From positions 6,574,676-6,638,675 of the forward strand of contig CM030933.1 in NCBI GenBank assembly GCA_018136815.1: 64,000 bases of DNA, given 5' to 3'. Numbering within the stretch: position 1 is the stretch's first letter; each line of letters starts with the position of its first letter. The notes beneath the pieces were generated by a model. That model searched no databases, was not told the origin of the DNA, and was given only the letters and a program-made list of their open reading frames with translations. Of the stretch, positions 9,801-19,758 are shown in pieces. Origin of the DNA: Isochrysis galbana. Its lineage: Eukaryota > Haptophyta > Isochrysidales > Isochrysidaceae. Both the position numbers and the translations under genes were made by a program.

Positions 9801-11312
9801 GTATAGCCAGACATAGTATTTCCTGAATTCTTTCCGTATGTCCGCGTCCGAGGTAACCGTCACGCGTTCGTCGTGCCGTGGGTTCTCCCAATCTTTCGTC
9901 TTGTAGAGTTCGCTTATGGCTCCTTTCCATTTCTTTTGTTTGAGTTTTCTGAAGAACTCTTTGGAGTGGAGATCTTCTTGTTGGATTTGTTCGTGTAGTT
10001 TGAGGTGTCTTATCGGGAAATGTCTTCGCTCTTCCGCGAGCTCTCGGTTTGCTTTCGCTATTCGCTCCGTGAGGTTAGGGTCCGGGCCCTTCTTGATGAG
10101 GTGGATATTGAGTTCGGCAATTCTCCTTTCGAGCGTGGTGTGTATGGCGGGTGTCTTGCGTGCGGCCGTTGCTTCCCTTAAGAAAGCCGCTATGAGTGCT
10201 TTCGCTTGTGTCCACTCTCCGGCTAGGTCTCCGTTGGCTTTCGCTCTCGCGTCCGCCCTCTTGAGCAATAGTTCTACTGTCTTGACGGCTCCCTCTTCCG
10301 TTATTATCTTCGGGTCTATGGGCAAGTCGTAATGCCGGTTACGGACATAATGTGGGGTTTCGAAGGCGGCTAGGAGTGGTAGGTGATCGGAGGCGGCTTT
10401 GCCCGAGAATAGGTCTGGGCTAGGTCCTAGCTTGTGCCATTGGAACGAGTCCGTCGCTGTGCTGTGGTATATTCTGTCTATCCTCGTGTGAATGGTGTGT
10501 GAGAGTCGTGTGTATCCCGTGTGTGGGTCTAGTTTCATCGTTCGGTGCACGTCTTTAAGTTTGGCTTTTCTGACGAGGGCATTCCACTTGTCTCCGTGGG
10601 TGTTCGCGTATGGCGTCGGTCCGTGTCCTTTCGTGTCTGTCGTGACGTTTTCCACGCAGTTGAAGTCGCCCCCCATGAGCGTTGGTGTGGTGGTGGTTTG
10701 CGACAATGTAGGCTCTTGTATTAGTTTCTTAATCTGCGCTCCTCGTGAGCCCGGGTTAGCGCTTAAGTATGTTGAGATAATACGATAAAGTTTTCCGTCT
10801 ATGTCTACATCGATTGATATACATCTCCCTTTTAGAATGATATTTACCGTGTCTACTCTAGGGGTTACTCTGCTGCATGAGTCGCGGATCGCCACCGCGA
10901 CTCCGCTCGCTGAGTCCGCTAGCTCTCCCGGAGAAGCAAACCAGTGCCATCCGAGGAGGGACGCTGTTCTATGTTGACGGAGGTGAGAGCCGTCCTCATA
11001 TGCGTGGAGTTCTTGAAGAAGAAGGATGTCTACACCAGCCTTGCGCGCTTGAGACAGAACTGCGGCTAGCTTGCCGCCTTTAGTTCCGTTTATGTTGTAT
11101 GTCGCTAGGCGGACGGGCCCTTCACCTGGGTATCCAAGGGTGGAGTCAAATTTGAGTTTCGGCCGCGGGGGGTGTTCGCACTTTGGGTGGTCAGGGCAAG
11201 CGTCGCAGTCAATGCTAGCGCGTACTCCGGGTGGAGGAAGAGACACGTCGGGCCGTTCAGGCAGACCCCTGCGAGCTTCTTGTGCTGGTGGAGGCGGCAG
11301 CGGATCGTGCAT
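6822..11312 (-). CDS. LINE ORF2: AP endonuclease, reverse transcriptase, zinc knuckle
   Basis: This 1,496-residue polyprotein acts in target-primed reverse transcription. The apurinic-type endonuclease lies at about residues 68-340 (TYNINGTKGG, LLLQELHA, MGGDFNCVEN, terminal SDHLPLLAAF with catalytic Asp-His). The reverse transcriptase is at about 520-800 (KSAGPDGIPAEVYK, LALDWEKAFDRV, GMPQGCPLSPL, and the active site FADDTALI). A C-terminal CX2CX8HX3C knuckle (CRLCGKYHESSTHLARC) follows. The layout fits L1-clade elements with APE endonucleases. Its start overlaps ORF1 by about 208 nt in another frame; in copy 2 the equivalent region is in the ORF1 frame. The ORF is full-length with no stops, so the enzyme may be active. 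Confidence 0.93.
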   Translation of the reverse strand: MHDPLPPPPAQEARRGLPERPDVSLPPPGVRASIDCDACPDHPKCEHPPRPKLKFDSTLGYPGEGPVRLATYNINGTKGGKLAAVLSQARKAGVDILLLQELHAYEDGSHLRQHRTASLLGWHWFASPGELADSASGVAVAIRDSCSRVTPRVDTVNIILKGRCISIDVDIDGKLYRIISTYLSANPGSRGAQIKKLIQEPTLSQTTTTPTLMGGDFNCVENVTTDTKGHGPTPYANTHGDKWNALVRKAKLKDVHRTMKLDPHTGYTRLSHTIHTRIDRIYHSTATDSFQWHKLGPSPDLFSGKAASDHLPLLAAFETPHYVRNRHYDLPIDPKIITEEGAVKTVELLLKRADARAKANGDLAGEWTQAKALIAAFLREATAARKTPAIHTTLERRIAELNIHLIKKGPDPNLTERIAKANRELAEERRHFPIRHLKLHEQIQQEDLHSKEFFRKLKQKKWKGAISELYKTKDWENPRHDERVTVTSDADIRKEFRKYYVWLYSPKASQCTPELETTLSDRPLHDLDRRKLEGRVTIDETTQAIRSVGPGKSAGPDGIPAEVYKAHEGIVAPILTELYNQSLDTGLLPFTMREGDIILLYKKEDARDPRNYRPITLLQSDYKILAKILTTRLSKVIGNIISSNQLGFVPRRLISESTHLLQLTRAYLDETGEPGLLLALDWEKAFDRVSWEFYHLALRLLNFGPDFQRLAKALTSDAAKPIRTIKINGGRSYPFTVGSGMPQGCPLSPLTFLLTTEALTRAINEDPDIEGVDLNGYNLKINQFADDTALITRDYASLKKALQWVKAHEQATGGKTNESKFQGIRMGSQLRTKPPWDMRKYNWIENDQYLVILGVPLGAPEALKPFWKKLADKVDNKAAQLAPFTRHMSIFGRTNIVNFIIYGTPRYWMQTLAPPKWFNARIQKAADKILWESPYTGRKYQWVKYPHYPINNTQNATRTLGTGLLNWTNHVKALQAKWILNYLNARKASWKHALDAWFCRSGLGRGAVFSTIPPASLTRSLRGNPALPIFWKDALNTFRSLDIQRSRLSIEGALSQPIWCNPHEQPPRMRAAWASLWQTLHTHVVHNAFKDNNLDTPYTKEECAQYLEHLPEIFEHAGSKINKESFLDSWASVVQQASSLLGKAQLDPAPGSDPEGTSENGTRDNKAGIEAPPEVRVSDNETYITKMNNIWIHTSTNYLGEPADRTGVATPEEARLYHPPARWEGGLKGPKYAEYPLADEYTIDGKKHLDLTTVSDITQVLEKNIPNKPQPASEAWARRINLTHEEWKHVASLYTLPLLKHTDKHPHFKHITHRRICTRNRYAMATTNTCRLCGKYHESSTHLARCTATKPIFETIEAVAGFTPERKRTATQKIKDRLFAYPGTPTPDSLKTLYIVAWRYIISDFYKVEYDNHPFHYIPVIERTLTRFTILVRGLEASNKTSPARTHQASRGRKPKIKDARDLSAPIFKVNDKGVLAMSVNLSLVAHALDMAGKLA

Positions 11313-12315
11313 TTATTGTCGATCCACGCGCCCGGGATCTCGTGGGAGAGGTTGCAGCGGACCCCGCGCTTGTTGCGGAGGCAGATGCCCTGGGTGAACC
11401 TGGCGCATTGCTTGGGAGGGGCTTTGCCTAGCGCCTCGTGCGCGGATTTGGGACGGGGTGTGGTCTTCCACGAGTCGTTGCGCTCCTTGCGTTTGGCGGC
11501 CTCCGCCTCGCACTCGCAAAGGCGGTGCATTGGCGTGAGCCCGCGGGCCATTTCTGGGCGCCATCCTTTGCAACCCTTGAGGGAGCCGTGCACCATGAGC
11601 TTGTGAGGTGATTGCATGGCGGGGGGCATCTGAAGGGTCTTGCACGCTCGGATGGCGTAGTTGATGGGGATTGTTTTTCCGTCGATCGAGAGCAGCAGCT
11701 TGCGCGGGAAGTTGCCGTTCATGAGGTTACCTTGCGTCGCTGAGATGTAGAGGTGCCAACGGGCCGTATGAGCCACCTTGGAGACAAAGGTCCCTGATTC
11801 TCCCTCGAGTTTCATGCGCTCGCGGTTGCCCTTCAGGAAAGTGAATCCGTTGCTCTCGATTGCTTTTACCATGCTGCTCAAGGTGATTTGGGACGCTTGC
11901 GCTAGGCCTTCCGCCTCGATGACCAGGTGGGCTGCTACATCTTGGAGCGCGTCGTAGAGTGCCTTGCGAGTCGAGGTGCCCTTGTTGGTGATCTTGCCCT
12001 CGATCGATTCGATCTTGATTCGTACGGCGACGTCCGTGCCGTGGACGCGAATGTTGGTGCGCTCTCCGTACTTTGCTTGGAATTGTTGCGAGCAATCCTC
12101 GTTGACCGCAATGTGCCATGGGCCCCTGTTTGAGCGCGCCCAAAAGTCTGGCTCAGGGTCGACGCCCTCAAGCTCAAGGAGAAGCTCCACTATGGCGGCG
12201 TAGACCGCCGTTTCGTGGAGTACGAAGTCGCCGTCTTGATGGAAGGAGAGGTCAAAGTTGGCGTCAGTGTCTGTCATGTGTTCATCGAAATCTTGGTCTG
12301 GCTCCTGTGCGTGGG
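11105..12315 (-). CDS. LINE ORF1 with CCCH-type zinc fingers, N-terminus truncated
   Basis: This is the gag-like RNA-binding protein of LINE copy 1. The open frame extends to 12,415, but element sequence begins at 12,315, so the first codons are host-derived. A conserved central domain (LELEGVDPEPDFWARSNRGP onward) matches copy 2. Near the C-terminus are two cysteine/histidine clusters, CARFTQGICLRNKRGVRCNL...H and CTIRCRLHQHKK...CLNGPTCLFLH, resembling CCCH fingers. The stop at 11,105 lies where the endonuclease starts in the other frame. An L1-type RRM or coiled coil is not evident. Confidence 0.75.
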
Positions 12316-12613
12316 CAAGATGGCCAAGATGATGAAGAGCCCGACGGGCGACGCCAACACGGAGTTGACCGAGGCGGAGACGATGGCGGCGGAGCTCGAG
12401 GCGATCAAGGGCCACAACGACTTCTTGGCGCGCATGCTGACGGAGGTGCCAGGACCAGGACTTTCGGGGGCGGGCGACCCGCCGCCGCCTCGGAGCGAGG
12501 CCAAGGTTGCTTGCGGTTCGACCCTCCTGAGTGTGGGCGTCGGTTTTTTTAATCTACTAAAATGGGGTGGAACAATGAAAACTGGACCTCAGGTTGCACC
12601 CTCACGCAAAAGT

Positions 12614-12632
12614 TTTGCACCCGGACGTGTGC
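12614..12632. repeat. Target-site duplication, left copy (partner 13,512-13,530)
   Basis: This is a 19-bp perfect direct repeat flanking the 879-bp short retroposon. It lies inside the ORF already split by LINE copy 1. Confidence 0.9.
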
Positions 12633-13511
12633 AACTAAGTTTATACTTAGTTCGCCCATGGGGGGGCACGAGCCCCCCTCTCTCTCCACTCCTCCCCTGC
12701 CATGGGGGAGGAACCACTCACTCTCCTGGCACGCCTGATGGCTTGCCAGGAGCACACAGCTCTGCTGACCCATTCCTCTCCCCACAGGCCCGCCTGACTC
12801 GCCCGCCCTGGCCCGTCGTGGCCTGCCCATCTCTCTGACCAGCCCCTCCTCCCCCTGGCCCCCCCTGATCAGGAACCCCCAGCCAGCTCCTGTCGACCTG
12901 CAGGGGCGCGGAGCGCCAGCGAGGGAGAGGCAGGAGGGGCCAGGGCCATGCCCCAGCCTCACCTGCCCCCTGAGCTGTGCTCCCAGGCCCCTGCTGGCCA
13001 TCTGGGGACCTGAAGTGGGGCCGCAGGCGCGCGCCATGGGCCCCCGCCGCAGGGAAGAGAGGAGGAAGAGGGAAGAGAGAGGGGAGGGGGGAGCGGCAGC
13101 TCCCCCCTCCGGTGCTAACGTATCTTCTTGCCTCGTTTAGGTAAAAGAAGAATGGGGCTGCCAGAGCCAGGAGGGAAGGGCCGCGGCTCGCCGCGGCCAC
13201 TCGCTCGGGCGAGGGAGATTAGTGCTCTGGACCCCTGAACTCACGAGTGCCCCCCCCCCCCCTGCGTTGTTTTACCCGAAAGGGGTTTCCCCCAGCGTGG
13301 CCTCGAGGAGAGGACGCGCTGGGGTGCGCAGGGCCGGTGCATGCACTGGGGGGAGGACAAATACCGAGGGGGGAGGCAATGCCCTCTCCCCCCGGTACCA
13401 CGCGGACACCTGGCTCGTCAGGCATGGCGGGAGTCCGGGGCTGAAAAGTTGTGTCCAATTAGCTAGTGGGGTTGGCTAGGATATAACATTATTTATTATT
13501 AATATTATTAA
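12633..13511 (+). mobile_element. Full-length short retroposon (A 5' module + B 3' module) with 19-bp target duplication
   Basis: This 879-bp insertion is bounded by TTTGCACCCGGACGTGTGC at 12,614-12,632 and 13,512-13,530. The 5' end is the perfect hairpin AACTAAGT-TTAT-ACTTAGTT (12,633-12,652). The first ~420 bp match 900-1,300 and 4,690-5,032. The last ~270 bp (from 13,242) match the B-type fragments at 2,426, 43,600 and 59,037. The tail is ATTATTTATTATTAATATTA-rich. It carries no convincing ORF. It shows that two repeat families seen separately elsewhere are halves of one unit. Confidence 0.88.
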
Positions 13512-13530
13512 TTTGCACCCGGACGTGTGC

Positions 13531-14325
13531 GCAAAGGGAGGAGTCCCTGAAATGAGGGCCGGCGAGTTGCCGGTCGATCCTCCAAATTGTGGATGCGTTG
13601 TACTATGTATAGTTTCATACCTCATACCGTAATCGGGGGACGGGGGCGTGAAAAATTTCTGGACCTCACTCAGGTTGCTCCTTCTTAATTCTTAGTGGCG
13701 CAGGGGGAAGATGAGAACTAGACCACTTGGGGCTAGAGCACGCCGCTCGCCCCTGCACTGGCCCCACGACCCGAGCCCCTAAGTAGCGCACGAGGGGAGT
13801 GGCCGCAAGGCAGGTTGCGGGTGGCTTCAACATACGTTATAATTAAACCAGGCTAGGGCTAGGCATAGGCAAGGCCACGTGCGAGGCATAGAATTTTCTT
13901 CCGTTTGATGCGATCCCTCCACCTCCACGAGCACTTGGGCCACCCACGCTCATGCAAACCAGCAGCCTGGTGACTAAGGCGAGGGATGCGTTGCGCAATG
14001 GAGGAAGACGGGGGAGAGCGAACGAGCGCTAGCACAAGAGAGGGACGGCGGGCGGCGAAAGGCGGAGAGGGGATACCAATACCGACACAAAATAGCGCAT
14101 CAGCACCAAAAAAACACGTGTATACGCGTGTGTTTGAAGATGCAAAGGGCAGAAGATGCAAAAATGCGCATCATCTGCACTTGGCTGCCATCACCGTGCC
14201 TTCAGCAGTCCACAAGAGATCTTACTTGGATCGCCACAGACAGGCCGTGCACAGGTCGCACAATCGTTGATGCACACTAGGAGGCAATAGCAATGAAGCG
14301 CCAAGGCTGCAAAACGTTCACCATC
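13531..14325. other. Retroposon remnant and unassigned spacer
   Basis: At about 13,690-13,850 there is a LINE 3' UTR fragment on the + strand. It has CCCCTAAGTAGCGCACGAGG and the gcc-GCAA-ggc stem-loop at 13,802-13,811, but no clear tail. The rest, to the end of RNase H2A at 14,326, has no supportable gene. Confidence 0.5.
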
Positions 14326-15323
14326 TCACCAAGCATCAACCGGGAGGAGACTCGCTTCAGTAAAGATAGGATGCTTTTGTGTGGGCACCCGCTTACGATT
14401 CCCAAGGAATGCCTCCATAGCGCTTCGCTGCTGCGAATTGGAGGCATCTTCATCATCGGGCCAACGAACCTCAATGGCGCCATGCTGCCTGGGATTCTTC
14501 TGAAGGACTTCAAGCGCAGGGCCCCATGAGAAACGGCAGACATTCGGCCAACCGAAGAGGGGGTGAAGGTTGTCCTTCATCCAGCGAATTGTTTCCTTGT
14601 CACCTGGTCGTCATCAGGTGATGCACACATGAGGTTACGGGAAAACAACGGACTGCGCGAAGCCTCCGCGTTATCGAAGGAAGCTCACCTGGGTAACCAC
14701 AACCCCACGAGTAGTCATTGCACGCCCGTTCATCCTCAAATTTCCATGACGCCAGAATCCGATCTCGCGGCACTTTGGCGCAGATGGAGGCAGCCTGAGA
14801 ACATGCAACAGTCGCAGACGGAGATAGTCAATCCATGCCAATGCGCACGTTCACAGGCAGTGATCGGGAAGCGCCTCACCGAGACAATGGGAAAAAGGGA
14901 GTCGGCTTTTTTGGCGACTGTGATCTGCAAATTCGGGAAGATGGCCTCGAGCTTCATTCGATACACATCAGCATCGCCCACGGTGTCAACATAGAGGTAC
15001 CGCAGATTGACACCCAAGTCGAGCACCTGCTGCACGAGTCCGATCGCCGCATCGTGTGACATTGCGTTGAGATTGTATGGTTTGAATCGCCGCAGCATCC
15101 CCGCAGAGATTTCTTGCGCGTGGAGGACACGGATCCGCCACCCAATAAAGCCTGCCTGCTGCAGCTCGCTCCAAAGACTTTCACGTTTCGCCTCAGTAAG
15201 CGTCTTTGAGTCCGCAAAGCCCATGCCCTTCAACCTCGCCGTGTCGCTCACGCGGCAGAAGGCAGAACCGTATACCATCGGGCCAAGTGTCGGGCCACGC
15301 CCCGCCTCATCAATCCCCATCAT
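14326..15323 (-). CDS. RNASEH2A: Ribonuclease H2 subunit A (at least three exons)
   Basis: This is the catalytic subunit of RNase H2, which cleaves RNA in RNA/DNA hybrids and removes misincorporated ribonucleotides in the nucleus. The CDS is complement(join(14326..14603, 14689..14794, 14880..15323)), with GT-AG introns and continuous phase. Motifs seen are GIDEAGRGPTLGPMVYG (first catalytic Asp-Glu), DSKTLTEAKRE, YVDTVGDAD, and in exon 2 AASICAKVPRD and WGCGYP; exon 3 continues with FGWPNVCRFSW. The start used is the first in-frame ATG pair at 15,323. The family usually has about 20-30 more N-terminal residues, and a good acceptor (CTGCCATTGCAG) just upstream suggests an unlocated 5' exon. 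Confidence 0.9.
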
Positions 15324-15339
15324 CACCTCTTCCTGCAAT

Positions 15340-16259
15340 GGCAGACAGGAGCGGGAGAGGATGCGTGGTGTTCAGGCCACCGTTGTGTTGAGGCCTTGCA
15401 CTCCCCCCGGCCGACACTTGTGCCGCTGGTGGCCTCGGTCCATTTAACAATCTGGCGGATGGCCCGGGCATCCCTCCCCTCTGCCGCTCGCCGCTCTCCC
15501 TCTACCCGTCATGTCATCCTCTCTCTTACCTCGGAGTCGAGGATGTTCTGAGGGCAGCTGTCGAGGGGCAGCGAGCCGACGGCGGCCTGCCCAGGGAGAT
15601 CGGGCGCCACAGAGCGCGGTGTCGTTTTGTCTGGCCACGGCCGAGAGAGCTGCACCATTCGGGAAGGAGCAAGGGATAGAAGTGGGCGAGAGGGGGCGAG
15701 AGCGGTGGGCCGAGCGGAGAGGGGATGCCCGGTAGAGAGAGCGCGGAGGAGTGCAAGAGGGGGAGAGGAGAAGGAGAGAGGAGCAGGGGCGTTGAATATG
15801 TAAGAATGAGACAGAAAAGGCTAGATGACTGATTTCCCGCCAATCGCGACGAGCGAGTCTTGAGACCCGTTTAGTAGTAAAATGGTAGAGTAGTCTTGTA
15901 GAAGGGTCTTGTTGGCTAGCATCCCTGCCTGGCCACATAAAGTACACCGGACACCGGACGAGCCATGCATGCACCTTGGCTCCGGCGAGAATTTCGAGAT
16001 TGTTTTTAAAATAAAATATGGGTCCATCATCGACATAACAATTTTGACCGAAATTTGGGTCACGCGGGAGCGAAAGTTGCAAGCCCGAGGCATCCGAGCG
16101 AGCGCACAGCAAGTCCTCGAAGGCGCAGTCCGCCAAGGAGCCCTTCCAGACTCGTGAGCGCCGCGTCGAGCAGACGCAGGGCGCCGCCAATCCCAAGGAC
16201 GCACATCGCGCATAAGGCTGCTTCAAGGACGCACAGCAAGCGCACGGTGACGAGGCGCA
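15340..16259. other. Upstream region of RNase H2A, no confident gene
   Basis: Frames are open on both strands (minus 15,444-16,226) but without family motifs. A possible first exon of RNase H2A with an ATG at 15,443 (minus) could not be joined by canonical splice sites. A + strand K/S/E-rich frame at 16,080-16,210 might be coding. Confidence 0.3.
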
Positions 16260-16470
16260 CCGGCCTCTTCCAGCTGCGCGGCCTCCTCCAACGGAGTGAA
16301 GACTTCTCCGACTGGTGCGTCGGACGCAGCCGTCTTCTCTCCCTCCTCCTTCACCGTCTTCTCGTCGTTCTCCTCCGCTTCCTTGTCCTCGGTAAGAGCG
16401 AGCGCGTGGGCGGTCTCGACCTCCTCAATAGACTCTACTGGCTCATCGACCTCCGCAACTGGCGCGATGG
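16260..16470 (-). pseudogene. Acidic coding fragment, possible 3' exon
   Basis: The minus strand reads about 75 residues rich in Glu/Asp/Ala (VAEVDEPVESIEEVETAHAL onward), preceded by a plausible acceptor CGCGCCAG. It ends at a stop near 16,240. LINE copy 2 and a repeat occupy the position where upstream exons would be. It could be the last exon of a gene with distant exons, or a severed fragment. No family is recognised. Confidence 0.3.
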
Positions 16471-16789
16471 GAAGAAGAAGGCCTAGAGCGTCCGACCCAC
16501 AGGTCTCGTTCTTCTCTCAGGTGTCGTTCCGTCAATTGTGGGGCATCAGTCGAATTGAGCGATCAAATGTCTACAGTTATACAACAATATTTAAAATTAA
16601 ACGAAAGACTAGGGGCCTACTAGGGGGCGCCGTGCGTAGGCATAACAACTTTTTTCTCGCGGGGATGACTTGCTTGCACGCTTGCACCAATGTGCACGCC
16701 GTGCATGGGCACCATCGGTTCCCCCGCGGAGACGCCGTGCGTGCGCATGCCAACAATTTCCCCTGCGTTTCATCTAAGTGTGTCGTGTC

Positions 16790-18283
16790 GGCGTGCATGG
16801 GGTTGTTCCAGTCATTGGTCTTGTATATCTCTTTGATGTTCCCGTTCCATTTTTGTTGTTTGAGCTTTCGGAAGAATTCCTTAGAGTGGAGGTCTTCTTG
16901 GCGGAGTTTGGCGTACAAGGGAAGGTGCCTTAAGGGCGTCCTTCCGCGCTCGTCCGCTAGTTTTCGGTTGGCTTCCGCGATCTCCCGCGTAAGGTTCGCG
17001 TCTGGGCCTTTTTTGATCAGTTTTATGTTGAGAGTCACAATTGATCTTTCCAGAGTAGACTGGATGGTGGGCGTTCTCCTGACCCGTGTCTCCTCCCTCA
17101 GGAATGTGGCGACGAGCGCCTTTGCGCTGGCCCACTCTTCGGCTAGGTCGCCGCCTCTTGACGCATTGGTTTCCGCTCTGCGGAGGAGGAGTTCGACCAC
17201 TCTCATGGTATTTTCTTCTCGGATGATCTCGGCGTCTATAGGTAGGTCGTAGTTGCGGTTTGGATTGTAGCTCGGCGTTTCGAATGCCGCTAGCAGCGGA
17301 AGGTGATCGGAGGCCGCCTTCCCGGTGAATAGGTCCGGACTAGGCCCCATTTTGTGCCATTGGAATCTGTCGGTGTCTCGGCTATGGTAAAGCCGATCTA
17401 TCCTCGTGTGTATGGTGTGTGCTAGGCGGGTATACCCCGTTTTCGGTCCTAGTTTCATGGTCCGATGTGTGTCTTGTAGCCCGGCGTTTCTCATTATGTT
17501 TCCCCACTTATTGCCGTGTACGTTGGCGTATGGTGTCGGCCCCGAGCCTGCCGTGTCGGCTTCTACGTTTTCTACGCAGTTGAAGTCGCCCCCCATCAGG
17601 GTTGGGGTGGTGACACTTTGCATTACGTGCGGGTCTTGGCGCAGTTTTTCTATCTGGGTGCCTCGCGGCCCCGGGCTAGCGCTTAGGTACACGGAGATGA
17701 TCCGGTATAGTTTTTCGTCTATCTCGACGTCTAACTTTATGCATCTCCCTTTTATGATTTCAGCTACTGAGTCTACTCTAGGGATTATCCTGGCGCACGC
17801 GTCGCGGATCGCAATCGCGACTCCGCTTGCCGGGTCCACTAGCTCTCCCGGCGAGGCAAACCAATGCCAGCCTAGGAGGTTCGCCGTTCTATGAGAACGG
17901 GGATGCGAGCCGTCTTCGTAAGCGTGTAGCTCTTGAAGGAGGAGTATGTCCACGCCCGCCTTACGCGCTTGAGACAGCACCGCGGCTAATCTGCCGCCTT
18001 TGGTGCCGTTGATGTTGTAGGTCGCGACCCGGACCGGCCCTTCACCTGGGTATCCGAGGGTGGAGTCGAACGTGAGTTTATGGTGAGGGGGGCGGGCCGC
18101 ATCGCGGTCCGTCGCGATCAGCTTTGCAAGTAGGGCCGCTGCGCACTCTTGGTGGAGGAAGAGGCATGTCGGGCCGTTCAGACAGACTCCCGCGATCTTC
18201 TTATGGGGGTGGAGATGGCAGCGAATCGTGCACTTGTTGTTTATCCATGCGCCAGGAATTTCGTGCGAAAGGTTGCAGCGCAC
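16790..18283 (-). pseudogene. LINE copy 2: CCCH fingers fused in frame to AP endonuclease
   Basis: From 18,283 the minus strand reads the CCCH cluster (MRCNLSHEIPGAWINNKCTI, CLNGPTCLFLH) straight into the endonuclease (TYNINGTKGGRLAAVL, LLLQELHAYEDG, MGGDFNCVEN, SDHLPLLAAFETP). No stop lies between the two. In copy 1 the same junction lies in two frames. After about residue 480 (at 16,790) LINE similarity ends and the frame runs into unrelated sequence, so no RT is encoded. Confidence 0.75.
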
Positions 18284-19758
18284 CCCGCGCTTGTTGCGCA
18301 GGCAAAGGCCTTGCGAAAAGCGGGCGCACGGTTTGGGAGGGGCTTTGCCAAGTGCCTCGTGTGCCGCTTCGGGCGGGGAGTAATCTTACGCGACTCGTTG
18401 CGCTCCCTGCGTTTAGCTGCTTCGGCGTCGCACTCGCAGATGCGGTGTATCGGCGAGAGGCCAAGGGCTACCTCCGGGCGCCAGCCCTTGCACCCTTTGC
18501 TGCTCCCGTGGATCATGAGCTTGTGGGGGGATTGGATGTTCGGGGGCATGGCGATCGGTTTGCATGCTCGGACGGCGTAATTAACTGGCACCGTTTTGTT
18601 GTCTATGTTGAGCACGATTTTACGTGGAAAGTTGCCCGACAAGAAGGTTCCTTGCGCCGCGGAGACGTATAGGTGCCAGCGGGTTGAGTGGGCTACTTTC
18701 GATACAAAGGTGCCCGACTCACCTTCAAGTTTCATGCGCTCCCGGTTTCCCTTCAGGAAGGTGAGGCCTTGCGACTCGACCGCTTTGACGAGCGCGCTCA
18801 AGGTGATTTTCGAGGCTTGCGCGAGGCCTTCCGCCTCGACTACGATGTGGGCTGCGACATCTTGAAGCGCCTCGTAGAGGGCCTTGCGTGAGGAGGTGCC
18901 CTTTTTGTTGATCTTCTCGTCGATGGATTCGATGCGGATGCGCACGGGGAGATCTTGGGCTAGGACGCGGATGGTGGTGTGGTCCCCGTATTTGGCCTGG
19001 AATTGTTGAGCGCAATCTTCGTTGACCGCTATGTGCCACGGGCCCCTCGCTGAGCGGGCCCAGAAGTCTGGCTCGGGGTCTACGCCCTCGAGTTCAAGGA
19101 GTAGCTCGACGATGGCGGCGTACGCCGTCGTGTCCTGGAGGATGATGTCTCCGGTTTGATCGAACGAGAGTTCGAAAGTGGCGTCAGAGTCTGTGATTTC
19201 GTTTTCATTGTCTGAATCTTGGTCCTGTGAGGCGTGGGCGGGGATGATAGTAGTCAGAGTTGCGAGCGTGGGGGCATAGGGTGGGGGCGCGTTGTTGTTG
19301 CTGTCCCCAAGGGGGGCGTGAGCGTGTGTTTTGTGCGTGTGCTGGAGTGTGTCTGAGGAGGTGCCTTTGAAGCGTATGTTGCTTGCAGCAATGGGGTGTG
19401 TGTTGTTGTGCCCATAAGGGCCACCCGGCCGTGGGCCGCGCTGCCGGAGCAGCGCGGCCCTTGCCAGGGCGAGAGGGGCCTCTGCCATAAGGCATGCCCA
19501 ATGGAATGGTGACTGTTTGAGCCTGGCATTGATGGGGTACTGCCAGCAGCCTGCTGCCCCCCATGGGGGAGGCCAGCATGGCTGCCATGGATAGTGTGGC
19601 CGGGGCCACGGGCCGTGTGGCGCGACCGGAGTCGCACGCACCTGCTCGGCCTCGGTGGGCGGACGCGGCCGCTTCGACAGCGGCTGCTCCATGGGCACTG
19701 GGGGGGCGCCCTCGGCGGGGGGCCCGAAGGGGAGGGGAGTCGCGGCGGCGCGCTCCAT
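18241..19758 (-). pseudogene. LINE copy 2 ORF1, frameshifted near the zinc fingers
   Basis: This frame of 505 codons starts at the first ATG after the 5' hairpin. The N-terminal 170 residues are P/A/H-rich and low complexity. The conserved gag-like domain (LELEGVDPEPDFWARSARGP onward) follows and matches copy 1 closely. Near the end the frame leaves the CCCH region; that region continues in the frame that begins at 18,283, so there is a frameshift at about 18,290-18,350. It shows what the complete ORF1 N-terminus looks like. Confidence 0.75.

Larger units (their letters stand above)
6434..12315 (-). mobile_element. L1-like LINE (copy 1), nearly complete, 5'-truncated
   Basis: This 5.9-kb element lies on the minus strand. 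It is bounded by a 16-17-bp duplication, CAAGATGGCCAAGATG, at 6,418-6,433 and 12,316-12,331. It contains ORF1 (to 11,105), ORF2 (11,312-6,822) and a 350-bp 3' UTR with a gcc-GCAA-ggc stem-loop (6,555-6,564). The sense 3' end is a run of 36 T, read as A on the + strand at 6,434-6,469. Compared with copy 2, about 165 N-terminal ORF1 codons and the 5' hairpin are missing, a typical 5' truncation. ORF2 is intact, so this is a young insertion. Confidence 0.92.
6218..12625 (+). pseudogene. Unknown ORF split by a LINE insertion
   Basis: An ORF starts at 6,218 (MAAKNGSMMTEEEVDRRRTE) and stays open for 72 codons to 6,433, where the LINE begins. It resumes in the same frame at 12,332, after the second copy of the target duplication, and stays open to about 12,625, where a short retroposon interrupts it again. 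The predicted protein is charged and helical, with E/K/A-rich stretches that suggest a coiled coil. It could be a host gene or the gag of an older element; no motif decides. The shared frame on both sides of the 5.9-kb insertion suggests it was coding when hit. Confidence 0.5.

Noticed and set aside
15444..16226. 260-codon minus ORF upstream of RNase H2A
   Set aside because: No motif, no ATG context support, and uneven composition; could not be spliced into RNase H2A.
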